Counted from the stretch's first letter, positions 27,517 to 36,171 are shown. The stretch is DNA of 44,371 nucleotides from an uncultured Alistipes sp. (GCA_949285535.1 CASDZP010000033.1:1-44371), one strand, 5' to 3'. The notes: generated from the letters alone by a model not told the origin. A program made the numbers and translations.

Positions 27517-28074
27517 TTATTTAGCATTAGCAGATTTACCTGCCTTACGTCTGATAACCTCGCCGACGAAGCGGATACCTTTACCTTTGTAGGGTTCCGG
27601 TTTGCGGAGAGAACGTATTTTTGCGGCAACCTGACCCAAGAGCTGTTTGTCAGCAGATTTGAGTGTAAGGATGGGGTTACCTTTCTTCTCAGCGAAAACT
27701 TCTGCCTTTACTTCAGCGGGAAGCTGGAAGTGAATATCGTGTGAGAAACCGAGGCTCATCTCGAGGATCTGACCTTTGGCTTCGACTTTGTAGCCGACAC
27801 CGATGAATTCCTGTTTCTTCTCATAACCTTCCGATACGCCTACAACCATGTTGTGAATCAACGCGCGATAGAGACCGTGCATTGAACGGTGACGGGGCTG
27901 GTTTGTCGGGCGTGTGAAGACCAAAGATTCACCCTCCTGTTTTACGGTGATGTCGGGATCAACCTTCTGTGAGAGTGTTCCAAGAGGCCCTTTAACGCTT
28001 ACCGTGTTGTCGGGAGCGATCGTTACGGTCACACCTTTAGGCAAGTTTACAGGAGCTTTTCCAATTCTTGACAT
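27517..28074 (-). CDS. rplF: 50S ribosomal protein L6
   Basis: 185 residues. MSRIGKAPVNLPKGVTVTI start, VGVGYK-type core (EFIGVGYKVEAKG) and the C-terminal PEPYKGKGIRF signature. 12 nt after rpsH. Confidence 0.97.
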   Translation of the reverse strand: MSRIGKAPVNLPKGVTVTIAPDNTVSVKGPLGTLSQKVDPDITVKQEGESLVFTRPTNQPRHRSMHGLYRALIHNMVVGVSEGYEKKQEFIGVGYKVEAKGQILEMSLGFSHDIHFQLPAEVKAEVFAEKKGNPILTLKSADKQLLGQVAAKIRSLRKPEPYKGKGIRFVGEVIRRKAGKSANAK

Positions 28075-28086
28075 TTTCTTAACTGT

Positions 28087-28485
28087 TTAATAAATATAAC
28101 ACAATACTTCACCGCCGACTTTCTGAACACGAGCGCTCTTGTCCGTCATGATACCTTTTGAAGTCGACAAAATAGCAATACCCAAACCGTTCAACACGCG
28201 GGGAAGCTCGGCGCATGACGCATAACGACGAAGACCAGGACGGCTCACACGTGTAAGGTTTTTGATTGCGGGCTGTTTGGTTACGGGGTGGTATTTGAGA
28301 GCGATTTTAATCTGCTCGTAACCACGCTCGTCCGTGATGAATTTGTAGGCAAGGATATAACCCTGTTCGTGGAGAATCTTGGTTATTTCCTTTTTCATTT
28401 TTGATGCAGGAGCTTCAACCGTCTTGTGGTTGGCTTTCACTGCGTTTCTGACTCTCGTCAGAAAATCCGCTATAGGATCTGTCAT
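28087..28485 (-). CDS. rpsH: 30S ribosomal protein S8
   Basis: 132 residues from [20 protein letters not shown]; an in-frame Met at 28536 would add 17 residues that do not belong to the family and lies inside a structured leader. ISRPGLR-type loop ([10 protein letters not shown]) and [15 protein letters not shown] are present. Here it is the first gene of the block: rpsN, rplE and the rest of the usual upstream spc/S10 genes are missing, and a new promoter is found instead. Confidence 0.96.
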   Translation of the reverse strand: MTDPIADFLTRVRNAVKANHKTVEAPASKMKKEITKILHEQGYILAYKFITDERGYEQIKIALKYHPVTKQPAIKNLTRVSRPGLRRYASCAELPRVLNGLGIAILSTSKGIMTDKSARVQKVGGEVLCYIY

Positions 28486-28503
28486 AATAAAGAATTTTTT
28501 TGA

Positions 28504-28553
28504 AGTAGTATGCCAACTACTCTGATAACCACGCAATTAGCGTAGCATCAGAG
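28504..28553 (-). promoter_or_regulatory. Structured 5' leader of rpsH
   Basis: Two hairpins in the roughly 100 nt leader. CTCTGAT / ATCAGAG with an inner ACGC-taatt-GCGT (28520-28553) is followed by AGTAGT / ACTACT (28504-28521), which ends 18 nt before the start codon. Such a leader could be an autoregulatory site for S8 or another ribosomal protein; no known leader family was recognised. Confidence 0.5.
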
Positions 28554-28589
28554 CTCTGACACTTGCTTCAGTTAACAACTAAAAGTAGG

Positions 28590-28621
28590 CAAAGGTAACT
28601 ATTTTTTACGATTCCACCAAA
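28590..28621 (-). promoter_or_regulatory. rpsH operon promoter
   Basis: Minus strand TTTG (28618-28621), exactly 20 nt, TACCTTTG (28590-28597): a full match to the Bacteroidota vegetative consensus. Expected start near 28584. Confidence 0.8.
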
Positions 28622-28749
28622 AAAATATGCTTATAATGTGAACTTTAACACTTTTATTATAGAAGTCGGGAAACTCGATTTCCGAAGTCAATAATATTAA
28701 AGTATCAAAATTTAATTGCAGCATATTTTTATGAGTCGTATTCCTTTTC

Positions 28750-28985
28750 GACAATTTTATCAACGTCCGCCGTCATATTTTACTTAATAAAGTCCGGCAA
28801 CTATGGTTTCATTCGTAAAGATGTGGGAAGCGACATACGGGAGGCGACAAACGGTCAGATGCCGACTTCGTAAAAGATAATGAGCCAAATGAGTATGACA
28901 TGGTCAGAAGGGGCTGTGCCCCCTCGTTTTGGTTACTTTGTCGAGGGACAAAGTAACGCCGTCGGCAGACCCCTCGGAGAGTTCA
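28750..28985 (+). repeat. Composite fold-back repeat, copy R3
   Basis: Left motif degenerate (caacGTCCGCCGTC, 28765-28774), no tandem array, extended core from about 28790. The core has the GGGGC-tgt-GCCCC hairpin and the GTTACTTTGTC / GACAAAGTAAC palindrome, then CGTCGGCAGACCCC and TCGGAGAG. The right end abuts a mirrored 3' end of the glycogen fusion gene. Sits directly beside the break in the ribosomal gene order. Confidence 0.85.
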
Positions 28986-29156
28986 CGACAAGCTACCCAA
29001 CAGGATGGATTTTGCACTTGTCAAATGGTGCTAAACAGATAATACATTAAAAAAGAGGGTCTCAGTTTTTTTATTACTGAGACCCTCTTTTTTAATGTAT
29101 TGTTTGTTTAGCACCATTTGACAAGTGCAAAATCCATTCTGTTGGGTAACTTGTCG
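28986..29156. repeat. Inverted duplication of the glycogen fusion gene 3' end (fold-back F3)
   Basis: Arms of about 80 nt with roughly four mismatches. The outer arm mirrors the last 49 coding bases plus the 3' UTR. The terminator is the axis. Confidence 0.88.
29041..29101. terminator. Terminator of glycogen fusion gene, centre of fold-back F3
   Basis: Perfect 25 bp stem: AATACATTAAAAAAGAGGG and TCTCAG pair with their exact reverse complement around an 11 nt loop. T runs serve both strands. Confidence 0.88.
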
Positions 29157-32100
29157 TTGTGAGCGTATATGCGGACGGCGACGTCGAAGGCACCTGTCTT
29201 GCGGGGTGAAAGTTCAGCCATATAATGGAGCTGACCATTCTGGTTCTCGATGAGTGTGAGGGGCTGTACCTCAATGACATCGACGGGGCTGTTTTCAACG
29301 ATTGATTCAGCCATAACCAATTCCACTCCTATATCTTCGGGTTTCAACTCTCCCGGGTCAATGACAACCTCCGTCTTGTACATGTTGCCCGTTACGATAG
29401 CCTCTTTAGAGACGTCATACGTCTTGGACTCAATGACACGGAGAGTGTTCCACTGACGACTGACACGACGCTTCCATGCCGCAATGGTACGAGCTTCAGA
29501 ATAGTTGTCAAGCATGAGTTTCTCACTGCGCTCTCTGAGTTTTTCATAGAAGCGACTCTGATAATCCTCAATCATACGCTTGGTGGTGAAGTTAGACGCC
29601 ACGTCAGCAATCGAGTTCTTGATGTAGCTTACCCACTGTGAAGAAACACCGTCTTTGTCACGGTTGTAGTAAGCGGGAGCTATCGACTCCTCGATGATTG
29701 TGTATATAGTCTCGGCGTCAAGCTCGTCCTGACGGCGCTGGTCATCGAAAGTACGTTCCATGGGAAGCATCCAACCGGCATTCTCCTTGTAACCTTCAAC
29801 CCACCAGCCGTCGAGAACACTGAAATGAAGAACACCGTTCATGACAGCTTTCTCGCCTGATGTACCTGAGGCTTCGAGAGGTCTTGTCGGAGTATTCATC
29901 CATACATCGACACCCTGAACCATACGACGGGCAACCTCCATGTCGTAGTTCTGGAGGAAGATTATCTTACCCGCAAACTCAGGCATGGCGGCAACCTCAA
30001 CAATACGTTTTATCAAATCCTGACCCGGCTTGTCATTGGGGTGAGCCTTACCCGCAAACACAAACTGAACGGGACGTTCGGGATTGTTTACAATAGCCGA
30101 AAGACGTTCGAGGTTGGTGAAAAGCAGATACGCACGTTTGTATGTCGCAAAACGACGGGCAAAACCAATAGTCAGCTTGTCGGAAGAAAGCTGTTCGAGA
30201 ATCTTGACCATCTGCGAGGGCGACTCGAAACGATAGTGATTGGGATTCTTCACTTTTCGTTTTATGTGCTTAACCAGCTTCTCTTTCAATATCATACGAG
30301 CGTCCCACAACTCTTTGTCTGGAACATTACGTATTCCTTTCCAGATACTCTGGTCATAGTAGTGCGAAGCGAGCGACTCGCCCATATACTTATTGTATAT
30401 ATCCTGCATCACAGAGGCTGTCCATGTCTGATAGTGAACACCGTTTGTCACATAACCGATATGAAGCTCCTGCTTGAAGTATCCGGGCCATATGTCACCG
30501 AGAATGTCTTTCGACACCTCACCGTGGAGCCAACTTACGCCGTTCACCTCCTGCGACATGATACATGCCAAATGACTCATAGAGAATCTCTCCTCATGGT
30601 CTTCGGGGTTACGTTTACCAAGGCTGAGGAACTGTTCCCATGTTATCTTGAGTCTGTCGGGCATCGTGTTGAGGTACTGACGTATCATATCCTCGGGGAA
30701 CGAGTCGTGACCTGCGGGCACGGGCGTATGTGTTGTGAAGAGCGACGATGCTCTGACCACTTCGAGCGCCTCGCTGAACGATAGACCTTTGCTTTCGATA
30801 AGGTCGGCGGCTCTGCGCAGACCGATGAACGCCGCGTGACCCTCGTTGCAGTGATAAACGTCCGCCGTTATTCCGAGAGCGTCGAGAACCTTTATACCGC
30901 CGATACCGAGAAGAATCTCCTGTTTGAGACGGTTCTCCCAGTCACCGCCGTAAAGGTGATAAGTTATCGTTCTGTCCTCGTGCTGGTTTGCCGTGTCATC
31001 GGTGTCGAGCAGGTAAAGCTCCGTTCTACCGACATCACATCTCCAAAGACGCGCTTTCACCTCACGACCCGGATAATCAAGACGGATGGATACCCACTCG
31101 CCGCCACCGCCTCTGACAGGGGTAATGGGCAACTTAAAGAAGTTCTGAGGCTCATAGCCCGCTTCCTGCTCGCCGCTTGAGCTAATCTTCTGCGTGAAAT
31201 ATCCATATCTGTAAAGGAGACCCAACGCAACCATGGGAATGTTTTTGTCACTCGCCTCTTTGAGGTAGTCGCCCGCAAGGATACCCAAACCGCCGGAATA
31301 TATCTTCAATGAAGAGTGGATACCGTACTCCATGCTGAAATAGGCGATTTTCGTACCTTTAGCCTCAGCCTTTTTAGACATATAGTCTTTGAACATCGCA
31401 TATACGGCATCCATGTGAGCGAGGAAAGAGCTGTCTTTCTCAAGCTCCGCAAGACGGTCCGTTGTAAGGTTATCCAAAAGGGCTATCGGGTTACGCTCAA
31501 ATTCGAGCCACAATTTCGGGTCTATCGACTCGAAAAGCTCACGGGCTTCGAGCGTCCATGACCACCACATATTATAAGAGAGCTCATCCAACGGACGCAG
31601 TCTCTCGGGCAATCTGCGTTCTATGAGAACACGTGTCCAAGAGGGAGACGACTCCAATGCGACCTGCTGCTTCAGATAAACTGCCTGCTCATGAACTTCA
31701 CCTCCGTCAGAGATGAAGCGGTCGTTGTTTATTTCCGATTCATTCATCGCTTTGTCAAATGCGTTATAATAGTTTTGGATTAGATTTTTCCACAATGCGG
31801 TATGCGACAGTCTCATTGCCGCCTCACGAAGAGCGTTCAGCTGATCGTCATTCTGAGAGAGATAGCCTCTTATCACCGAAGCGATAGACTCCCTTACAGA
31901 GTCATCGTCGAAGTCGTTTCGGTCTATCACGCACACACCCTCGTGATTCTCAGAGTGCTCTTTCACCCAACAGCCGAAACCGGCCAGAGAGGTCGTCACC
32001 GAAGGAACCCCGAAAGCTATGCTCTCAAGGGGAGTATAACCCCACGGCTCATAGTAAGAGGGGAATATAGTGGCGTCAAAGCCAGGTAACAAGTCATAGT

Positions 32101-33373
32101 AATGCTTGTTAAAGATTCCGTCCACACCGTTCAGATAGGCGGGAACAAAAACCACGTTCACCCTGTTTCCGTCAACGAGTGCCGACTTGCGCAGATGATT
32201 TATAACCGCATCATTATCATTGTCGCCTATGTAGTGTGTTAGGTTCTTGAACACATGCGTTTCGGCGTTGAACGGTTCACCCGCCAAAGCCGCCTGAAGG
32301 TCTTTTCTCGGACCGAGATTCCAACCCGGAACCATTATGTAGGCGAGGATGTCACGACCGAGAGAGGCGTCGTCTTTCAACAACGCCAAAGAGTCGATAT
32401 ATTCATCCAACCCTTTGTTCTTATATTCGTAACGTCCGCTCGTAGCCACGATGAACGGTTCTTTCTCGAACTTCTTGCCGAGAATCATCTCCGCCACCTC
32501 TATCATGAGTTTACGAGAAGAGGCACGTTTCTCCGCCATCGTTTCCCTGTCCCAAACCATGTTTTCTTCAAAACCATTGGGAGTTATAATGTCCGCCTCT
32601 TTGCCGAGCAGATATTTACACTCGCGTGAGGTTATCTGACTGACCGTCGTAAAGCAGTCACAATTAGACGCCGCTATTGACTCGAGCGAATGTTTCGCCC
32701 TTACGCCGAAGCGGTGTGAAAGCTCTTCGGGATTAAACGACTCGAGGTCGTTATAGAGATGCAGACCGTTACCCGCGATGCTTCGTCCGAGCACAGTGGC
32801 GTGCGTGGTAAAGACCGTTGCCACCGAAGGAGTGTATTTATGCAGATACAACGCTCCGCTACAAGACATCCACTCGTGGAACTGAGCCACCACACGGTCG
32901 TGAATCTTGCAGTTGAACGCCACGAAGCTCTCAATGGCACGGGCAGCGGCATAACCGAAAAGGACAGGTTCGATATAGTCCCATCCGCCGCTTATGGAAT
33001 CGACCTTATAGTCTTCCCAAAGTTTTTTGAGTATCTCGTCCTTACGAGATATGTAGCTGGCAAAATCGACCAGCATTACTATCGGCGAACCCTTTACGCT
33101 TTTCCAACGTCCCATTCTCAGACGCATGCCCTCTTCCTTGAGCATAATCGTGCGCCACTGCTTGAACATCGAGGGGTCTTCTTCAAACTCTATGTTCTGG
33201 GATTTGTTGTCATGTCCCAAATCGGGACCTATGGCTATGTATTTATCGCCGAAGCGTTGTGTAAGGGTGTAAGCCTTCGTGGATATAACGGTATATATAC
33301 CGCCTACTTTGTTACAAACCTCCCAACCTGTTTCAAAAAGATAATCGGGAGTTTTGAATGGCTCTTGACTCAT
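29108..33373 (-). CDS. Fused glycogen synthase (GT3) and alpha-glucan phosphorylase (GT35)
   Basis: 1421 residues. Residues 1 to about 590 are a eukaryote-type (GT3) glycogen synthase: LFETGWEVCNKVGGIYTVIS, HEWMSCSGAL, FTTHATVLGRSIAGN, and the C-terminal EPWGYTPLE. Residues from about 600 are a glycogen/starch phosphorylase of the short type: YNMWWSWTLEARELFE, FSMEYGIHSSLKIYSGGLGILAGD (outline), HCNEGHAAF, and the PLP site EASGTSGEKAVMNG. One chain would thus build alpha-1,4-glucan from a nucleotide sugar and release glucose 1-phosphate from it. Bacteroides species often carry these as two neighbouring genes. Own promoter upstream; monocistronic. Confidence 0.93.
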   Translation of the reverse strand: MSQEPFKTPDYLFETGWEVCNKVGGIYTVISTKAYTLTQRFGDKYIAIGPDLGHDNKSQNIEFEEDPSMFKQWRTIMLKEEGMRLRMGRWKSVKGSPIVMLVDFASYISRKDEILKKLWEDYKVDSISGGWDYIEPVLFGYAAARAIESFVAFNCKIHDRVVAQFHEWMSCSGALYLHKYTPSVATVFTTHATVLGRSIAGNGLHLYNDLESFNPEELSHRFGVRAKHSLESIAASNCDCFTTVSQITSRECKYLLGKEADIITPNGFEENMVWDRETMAEKRASSRKLMIEVAEMILGKKFEKEPFIVATSGRYEYKNKGLDEYIDSLALLKDDASLGRDILAYIMVPGWNLGPRKDLQAALAGEPFNAETHVFKNLTHYIGDNDNDAVINHLRKSALVDGNRVNVVFVPAYLNGVDGIFNKHYYDLLPGFDATIFPSYYEPWGYTPLESIAFGVPSVTTSLAGFGCWVKEHSENHEGVCVIDRNDFDDDSVRESIASVIRGYLSQNDDQLNALREAAMRLSHTALWKNLIQNYYNAFDKAMNESEINNDRFISDGGEVHEQAVYLKQQVALESSPSWTRVLIERRLPERLRPLDELSYNMWWSWTLEARELFESIDPKLWLEFERNPIALLDNLTTDRLAELEKDSSFLAHMDAVYAMFKDYMSKKAEAKGTKIAYFSMEYGIHSSLKIYSGGLGILAGDYLKEASDKNIPMVALGLLYRYGYFTQKISSSGEQEAGYEPQNFFKLPITPVRGGGGEWVSIRLDYPGREVKARLWRCDVGRTELYLLDTDDTANQHEDRTITYHLYGGDWENRLKQEILLGIGGIKVLDALGITADVYHCNEGHAAFIGLRRAADLIESKGLSFSEALEVVRASSLFTTHTPVPAGHDSFPEDMIRQYLNTMPDRLKITWEQFLSLGKRNPEDHEERFSMSHLACIMSQEVNGVSWLHGEVSKDILGDIWPGYFKQELHIGYVTNGVHYQTWTASVMQDIYNKYMGESLASHYYDQSIWKGIRNVPDKELWDARMILKEKLVKHIKRKVKNPNHYRFESPSQMVKILEQLSSDKLTIGFARRFATYKRAYLLFTNLERLSAIVNNPERPVQFVFAGKAHPNDKPGQDLIKRIVEVAAMPEFAGKIIFLQNYDMEVARRMVQGVDVWMNTPTRPLEASGTSGEKAVMNGVLHFSVLDGWWVEGYKENAGWMLPMERTFDDQRRQDELDAETIYTIIEESIAPAYYNRDKDGVSSQWVSYIKNSIADVASNFTTKRMIEDYQSRFYEKLRERSEKLMLDNYSEARTIAAWKRRVSRQWNTLRVIESKTYDVSKEAIVTGNMYKTEVVIDPGELKPEDIGVELVMAESIVENSPVDVIEVQPLTLIENQNGQLHYMAELSPRKTGAFDVAVRIYAHNDKLPNRMDFALVKWC

Positions 33374-33429
33374 GTTGCGATTATTTAATAATAGATATTT
33401 TGGGAAACAAGCCTTTCTGTTTTCGTGTT

Positions 33430-33460
33430 CAAATATAGCCTTTTTTAGGTAAAAATCAAA
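33430..33460 (-). promoter_or_regulatory. Promoter of glycogen fusion gene
   Basis: Minus strand TTTG (33457-33460), 19 nt, TATATTTG (33430-33437). The rest of the 354 bp divergent intergenic region holds nothing else I could recognise, except a -7 element for the next gene. Confidence 0.75.
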
Positions 33461-33692
33461 TCTTAACGCCTTTTTTGTCCGTCCCCGACAAAGCTTCGCT
33501 CAACACATACAATCTCTTTTCAGAGACATGACCGACGCCAAACACAAACAAAACTCCGATACAAGCATACAACAAACTGCATAACAAGCACATGTATCCG
33601 TCAAATATTATCTTAACGCATACCAAAAGCTCTTACACGGCAATAGAAACACCCCTACATAAGAAAAAGCTCCCTTTTTCCTCAAATTTTAG

Positions 33693-33700
33693 TATATTTG
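33693..33700 (+). promoter_or_regulatory. -7 element of the Fic-like gene
   Basis: TATATTTG 27 nt upstream of the ATG at 33728; no convincing -33. Confidence 0.45.
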
Positions 33701-33727
33701 CACATATCTTTCATAAGCGAACACAAA

Positions 33728-34705
33728 ATGAACGAACAGAGTCCATCGCTCAAAACCCTTACCATCAAGTACAGGGCAGTTGCCAGCAGCATAGATGATT
33801 TCGACAAGTGCGAAAATTATGTTCTCATGGCCAATTCCGCCGCGCTTCACGGACTTACTCTCACAGCCGCAGAGATGTCGATACTTTTCGATCTCGGTCT
33901 GACCGCCAACAAGAAATCGCTATCCGACCATCTGGCCTGCATGGACCTTTTTGATGCTTATCAGCTCGCCGACAAGATGATAATATCAGGAGTCGGAATC
34001 TCACCCAAAGCATTAAGCGACCTTAACGCCGTAATTGTCAGACACACAGGCGTGGAACGTACGGGTCGCGGCGGCATGTGGGATGAATCAAAAGGAGACT
34101 GGAGAACGGACAATGTCGTAGGTGAAGACGGACTTATGCACGAGACACGCAGCAACATACGTTCGTTTGTTTCTACTTTCTGCACCCGCATGTCGGAATC
34201 GCTTTTCAAAAGCATGAGCATGGACGAGCGTTACGACCTGTCATTCAAGGCGATGTACACTCTTATGTCGATATATCCGTGGAGTCTCGGCAGCGGACGT
34301 GTGACAAGACTTGTCATGTACATGATTCAGAAAATGGGCGGACTAGTTCCGACCGTAGTGTTCGCAGAAGACAAGGAGGAGCTTGTGAAGACGCTTGCCA
34401 TATCTCAACAATATCACAATATCGCTCCTTTCATAAACTTCATGAGAAGCCAGCTTGTCAAAACACTCACGGTAATGCCCTTCAAGGAGCTCGCAATATC
34501 AAGAGAGTCATATCTGAAGGAGTATGAAAAAGAGAAGACCAGAAAAAGAAAAAACGGCAAAAAAAGCGGTACACAACAGGAACAAAATCTTTTCTCATTC
34601 ATGCCTGAACCTGAAGAAAAGATTGACAATCTGGTAATAGAAGACGACTCTGACGTAGAACAAATGCCTATAATGAACATCGACGACATAGACATTGAAT
34701 TTTAA
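33728..34705 (+). CDS. Fic-fold-like protein with degenerate catalytic motif
   Basis: 325 residues from MNEQSPSLKTLTIKYRA. The middle resembles the Fic/DOC fold. RGGMWDESKGDWRTDNVVG aligns with the Fic beta-hairpin region. The helix-loop IYPWSLGSGRVTRLVMYM lines up with HxFxDGNGRxxR but has Tyr for the catalytic His and Leu-Gly-Ser for Asp-Gly-Asn. AMP transfer by the usual mechanism would then be lost. The C-terminal 70 residues are charged and probably disordered (KTRKRKNGKKSG, then an acidic end). Monocistronic, between the glycogen gene and a duplicated block. The family assignment is my motif reading, not a search result. Confidence 0.5.
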   Translation: MNEQSPSLKTLTIKYRAVASSIDDFDKCENYVLMANSAALHGLTLTAAEMSILFDLGLTANKKSLSDHLACMDLFDAYQLADKMIISGVGISPKALSDLNAVIVRHTGVERTGRGGMWDESKGDWRTDNVVGEDGLMHETRSNIRSFVSTFCTRMSESLFKSMSMDERYDLSFKAMYTLMSIYPWSLGSGRVTRLVMYMIQKMGGLVPTVVFAEDKEELVKTLAISQQYHNIAPFINFMRSQLVKTLTVMPFKELAISRESYLKEYEKEKTRKRKNGKKSGTQQEQNLFSFMPEPEEKIDNLVIEDDSDVEQMPIMNIDDIDIEF

Positions 34706-34747
34706 CCGTCTGTCGCCGATTTAAAATTTCAGACAAAAAACAAAAAG

Positions 34748-34773
34748 AACCTCGTCCGCTGAAAGACGAGGTT
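34748..34773. terminator. Terminator after the Fic-like gene
   Basis: AACCTCGTC / GACGAGGTT with T-rich exit; the counterpart of the clpX terminator, since the duplicated block begins here. Confidence 0.75.
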
Positions 34774-34845
34774 TTTCTTTATCTTATTCTTTATCTATAT
34801 TTTATATATGTATTCTATATGTGTCATTCGTTAAGTTATGCTATG

Positions 34846-35079
34846 TTAAGAGAGGACTATATCCATTGAACCGCCGTCTTTCCAGCCGTCAACCTCAACA
34901 TTTGAGTTTATACCGTTATTGTCGCTTACAGAACCGCTGTTTTCATTACTGCTGTCCGCTTCGTTGTTTTTTGCTGAATCAAAGTCATTCAATACTTCAC
35001 TTTCGGGAGCGTAATCTCTTTCAATCATATCTTTGCTGCATGAGGGAGCGGCTACTACTGCGAAATATCTATTTTTCAT
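34846..35079 (-). CDS. Small acidic lipoprotein, copy 2, shortened signal peptide
   Basis: 77 residues, about 85 percent identical to the 84-residue copy at 19 kb over the mature part (SCSKDMIERDYAPESEVLND identical). The signal is MKNRYFAVVAAPSC: seven residues of the hydrophobic stretch are missing, leaving only 13 residues before Cys, short for lipoprotein export. It keeps the same sigma-54 promoter. It may be a decaying copy or export poorly. Confidence 0.55.
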   Translation of the reverse strand: MKNRYFAVVAAPSCSKDMIERDYAPESEVLNDFDSAKNNEADSSNENSGSVSDNNGINSNVEVDGWKDGGSMDIVLS

Positions 35080-35161
35080 GGCTTTAAGTATTAAAATATT
35101 GAATAATTTATTTTTGTTATCATCTTTTCAGAGCTTCATCATTGCTCTTTGACATATACAT

Positions 35162-35177
35162 TGCAAAGTGCGTGCCA
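35162..35177 (-). promoter_or_regulatory. Sigma-54 promoter of small lipoprotein copy 2
   Basis: Identical TGGCACG-CACT-TTGCA on the minus strand, with the same neighbouring GAGTGTTT inverted repeat, slightly altered. Confidence 0.78.
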
Positions 35178-35479
35178 AAATAAAAAAGAGTGTTTCCCGT
35201 TACACGAAAGAACACTCCAAACGACACCTGTACAAACACTAAAAATACGCCTAAAACCATGTATTTATGCGGAATACGACATTTTCACATTTTTAGTATA
35301 AAAACCATCATTTTTCAATCCCTACCCTACCAACAAAACCTCAAAACTCATTTTTCATATAAAAAACTATACTTATCACATCACACATCGGAATATATAA
35401 ATGTAGAAATACAGAAATATAAACGTGGAAACAGACTTCTTTAATAATACATCAAATCATACATAATCTTTCTCCAACA

Positions 35480-35938
35480 AGTCGATTAACGTACCCCGTC
35501 GTTTCTTTTTATATTCTCTTTTTATATTCTTTTGTATATTCTCTTTTCAGTTTCAATTACGACAAGTTGATTAGTGTACCCCGTCATCATCATTTATAAA
35601 TATCATTTTTATAGGTATCATTTTTCATAGATACCGTTTTCATAGGTATCGCTTTTATACGAATCGCTTTTATATGAATCGCTTATAGGCGTAGTCGTCA
35701 TCTATTATATCAGGAAAGTCAGGAAACTATGGTGTCATGGGTGCGGGTCGAGAAAGCGAGAGGAGATATTCGGAAGACGACAAACGGTAAGATGTTGACT
35801 TCCTAAAAGATAATGAGCCAACGGGGTATGACATGGTCAAAAGGGGCTGTGCCCCCTCGTTTTGGTTACTTTGTCGAGGGACAAAGTAACTCCCGCCGAA
35901 GGCGCCCTCGGAGAGCCCACGGAGTGCCCGTCGGGAGA
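35480..35938 (+). repeat. Composite fold-back repeat, copy R4
   Basis: Two left motifs (35491-35500 and 35576-35585), a tandem array of about six units with ATC or ATA at 35602, 35617, 35631, 35648, 35663 and 35678, then the extended core from about 35703 with both hairpins. The segment after the palindrome differs from other copies (TCCCGCCGAAGGCGCCCTCG) before the right end GTCGGGAGACA. Abuts the sdhB fold-back. Confidence 0.85.
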
Positions 35939-36171
35939 CAGAATGTCCCAAAGGCATATCTATATCGCATATCGCACGTCTCAACCGTGAGTTCCTTTGC
36001 GCTAAACTGAAAGGCTAACGTGTAACAACCAACAAAAAGAGACGGCTCAAAACAATGTTCTGAGCCGTCTCTTTTTATTGGTTGTTATCCGTTAGTCTTT
36101 CAGTTTGGCGCAAAGGAACTCACGGTTGAGACGTGCAATGTGCGAGATAGAGATGCCTTTGGGGCATTCTG
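35939..36171. repeat. Inverted duplication of the sdhB 3' end (fold-back F4)
   Basis: Arms of about 110-115 nt with roughly a dozen mismatches. The outer arm mirrors the last 80 coding bases of sdhB, with the mirrored stop preserved, plus the 3' UTR; the terminator is the axis. Confidence 0.88.
36034..36076. terminator. sdh operon terminator, centre of fold-back F4
   Basis: AAAAAGAGACGGCTCA / TGAGCCGTCTCTTTTT stem with T runs on both strands. Confidence 0.88.

Noticed and set aside
33461..33690. Possible small gene or RNA between the glycogen and Fic-like genes.
   Set aside because: No conserved hairpin, no plausible frame beyond a short one ending inside the next gene; nothing supportable.
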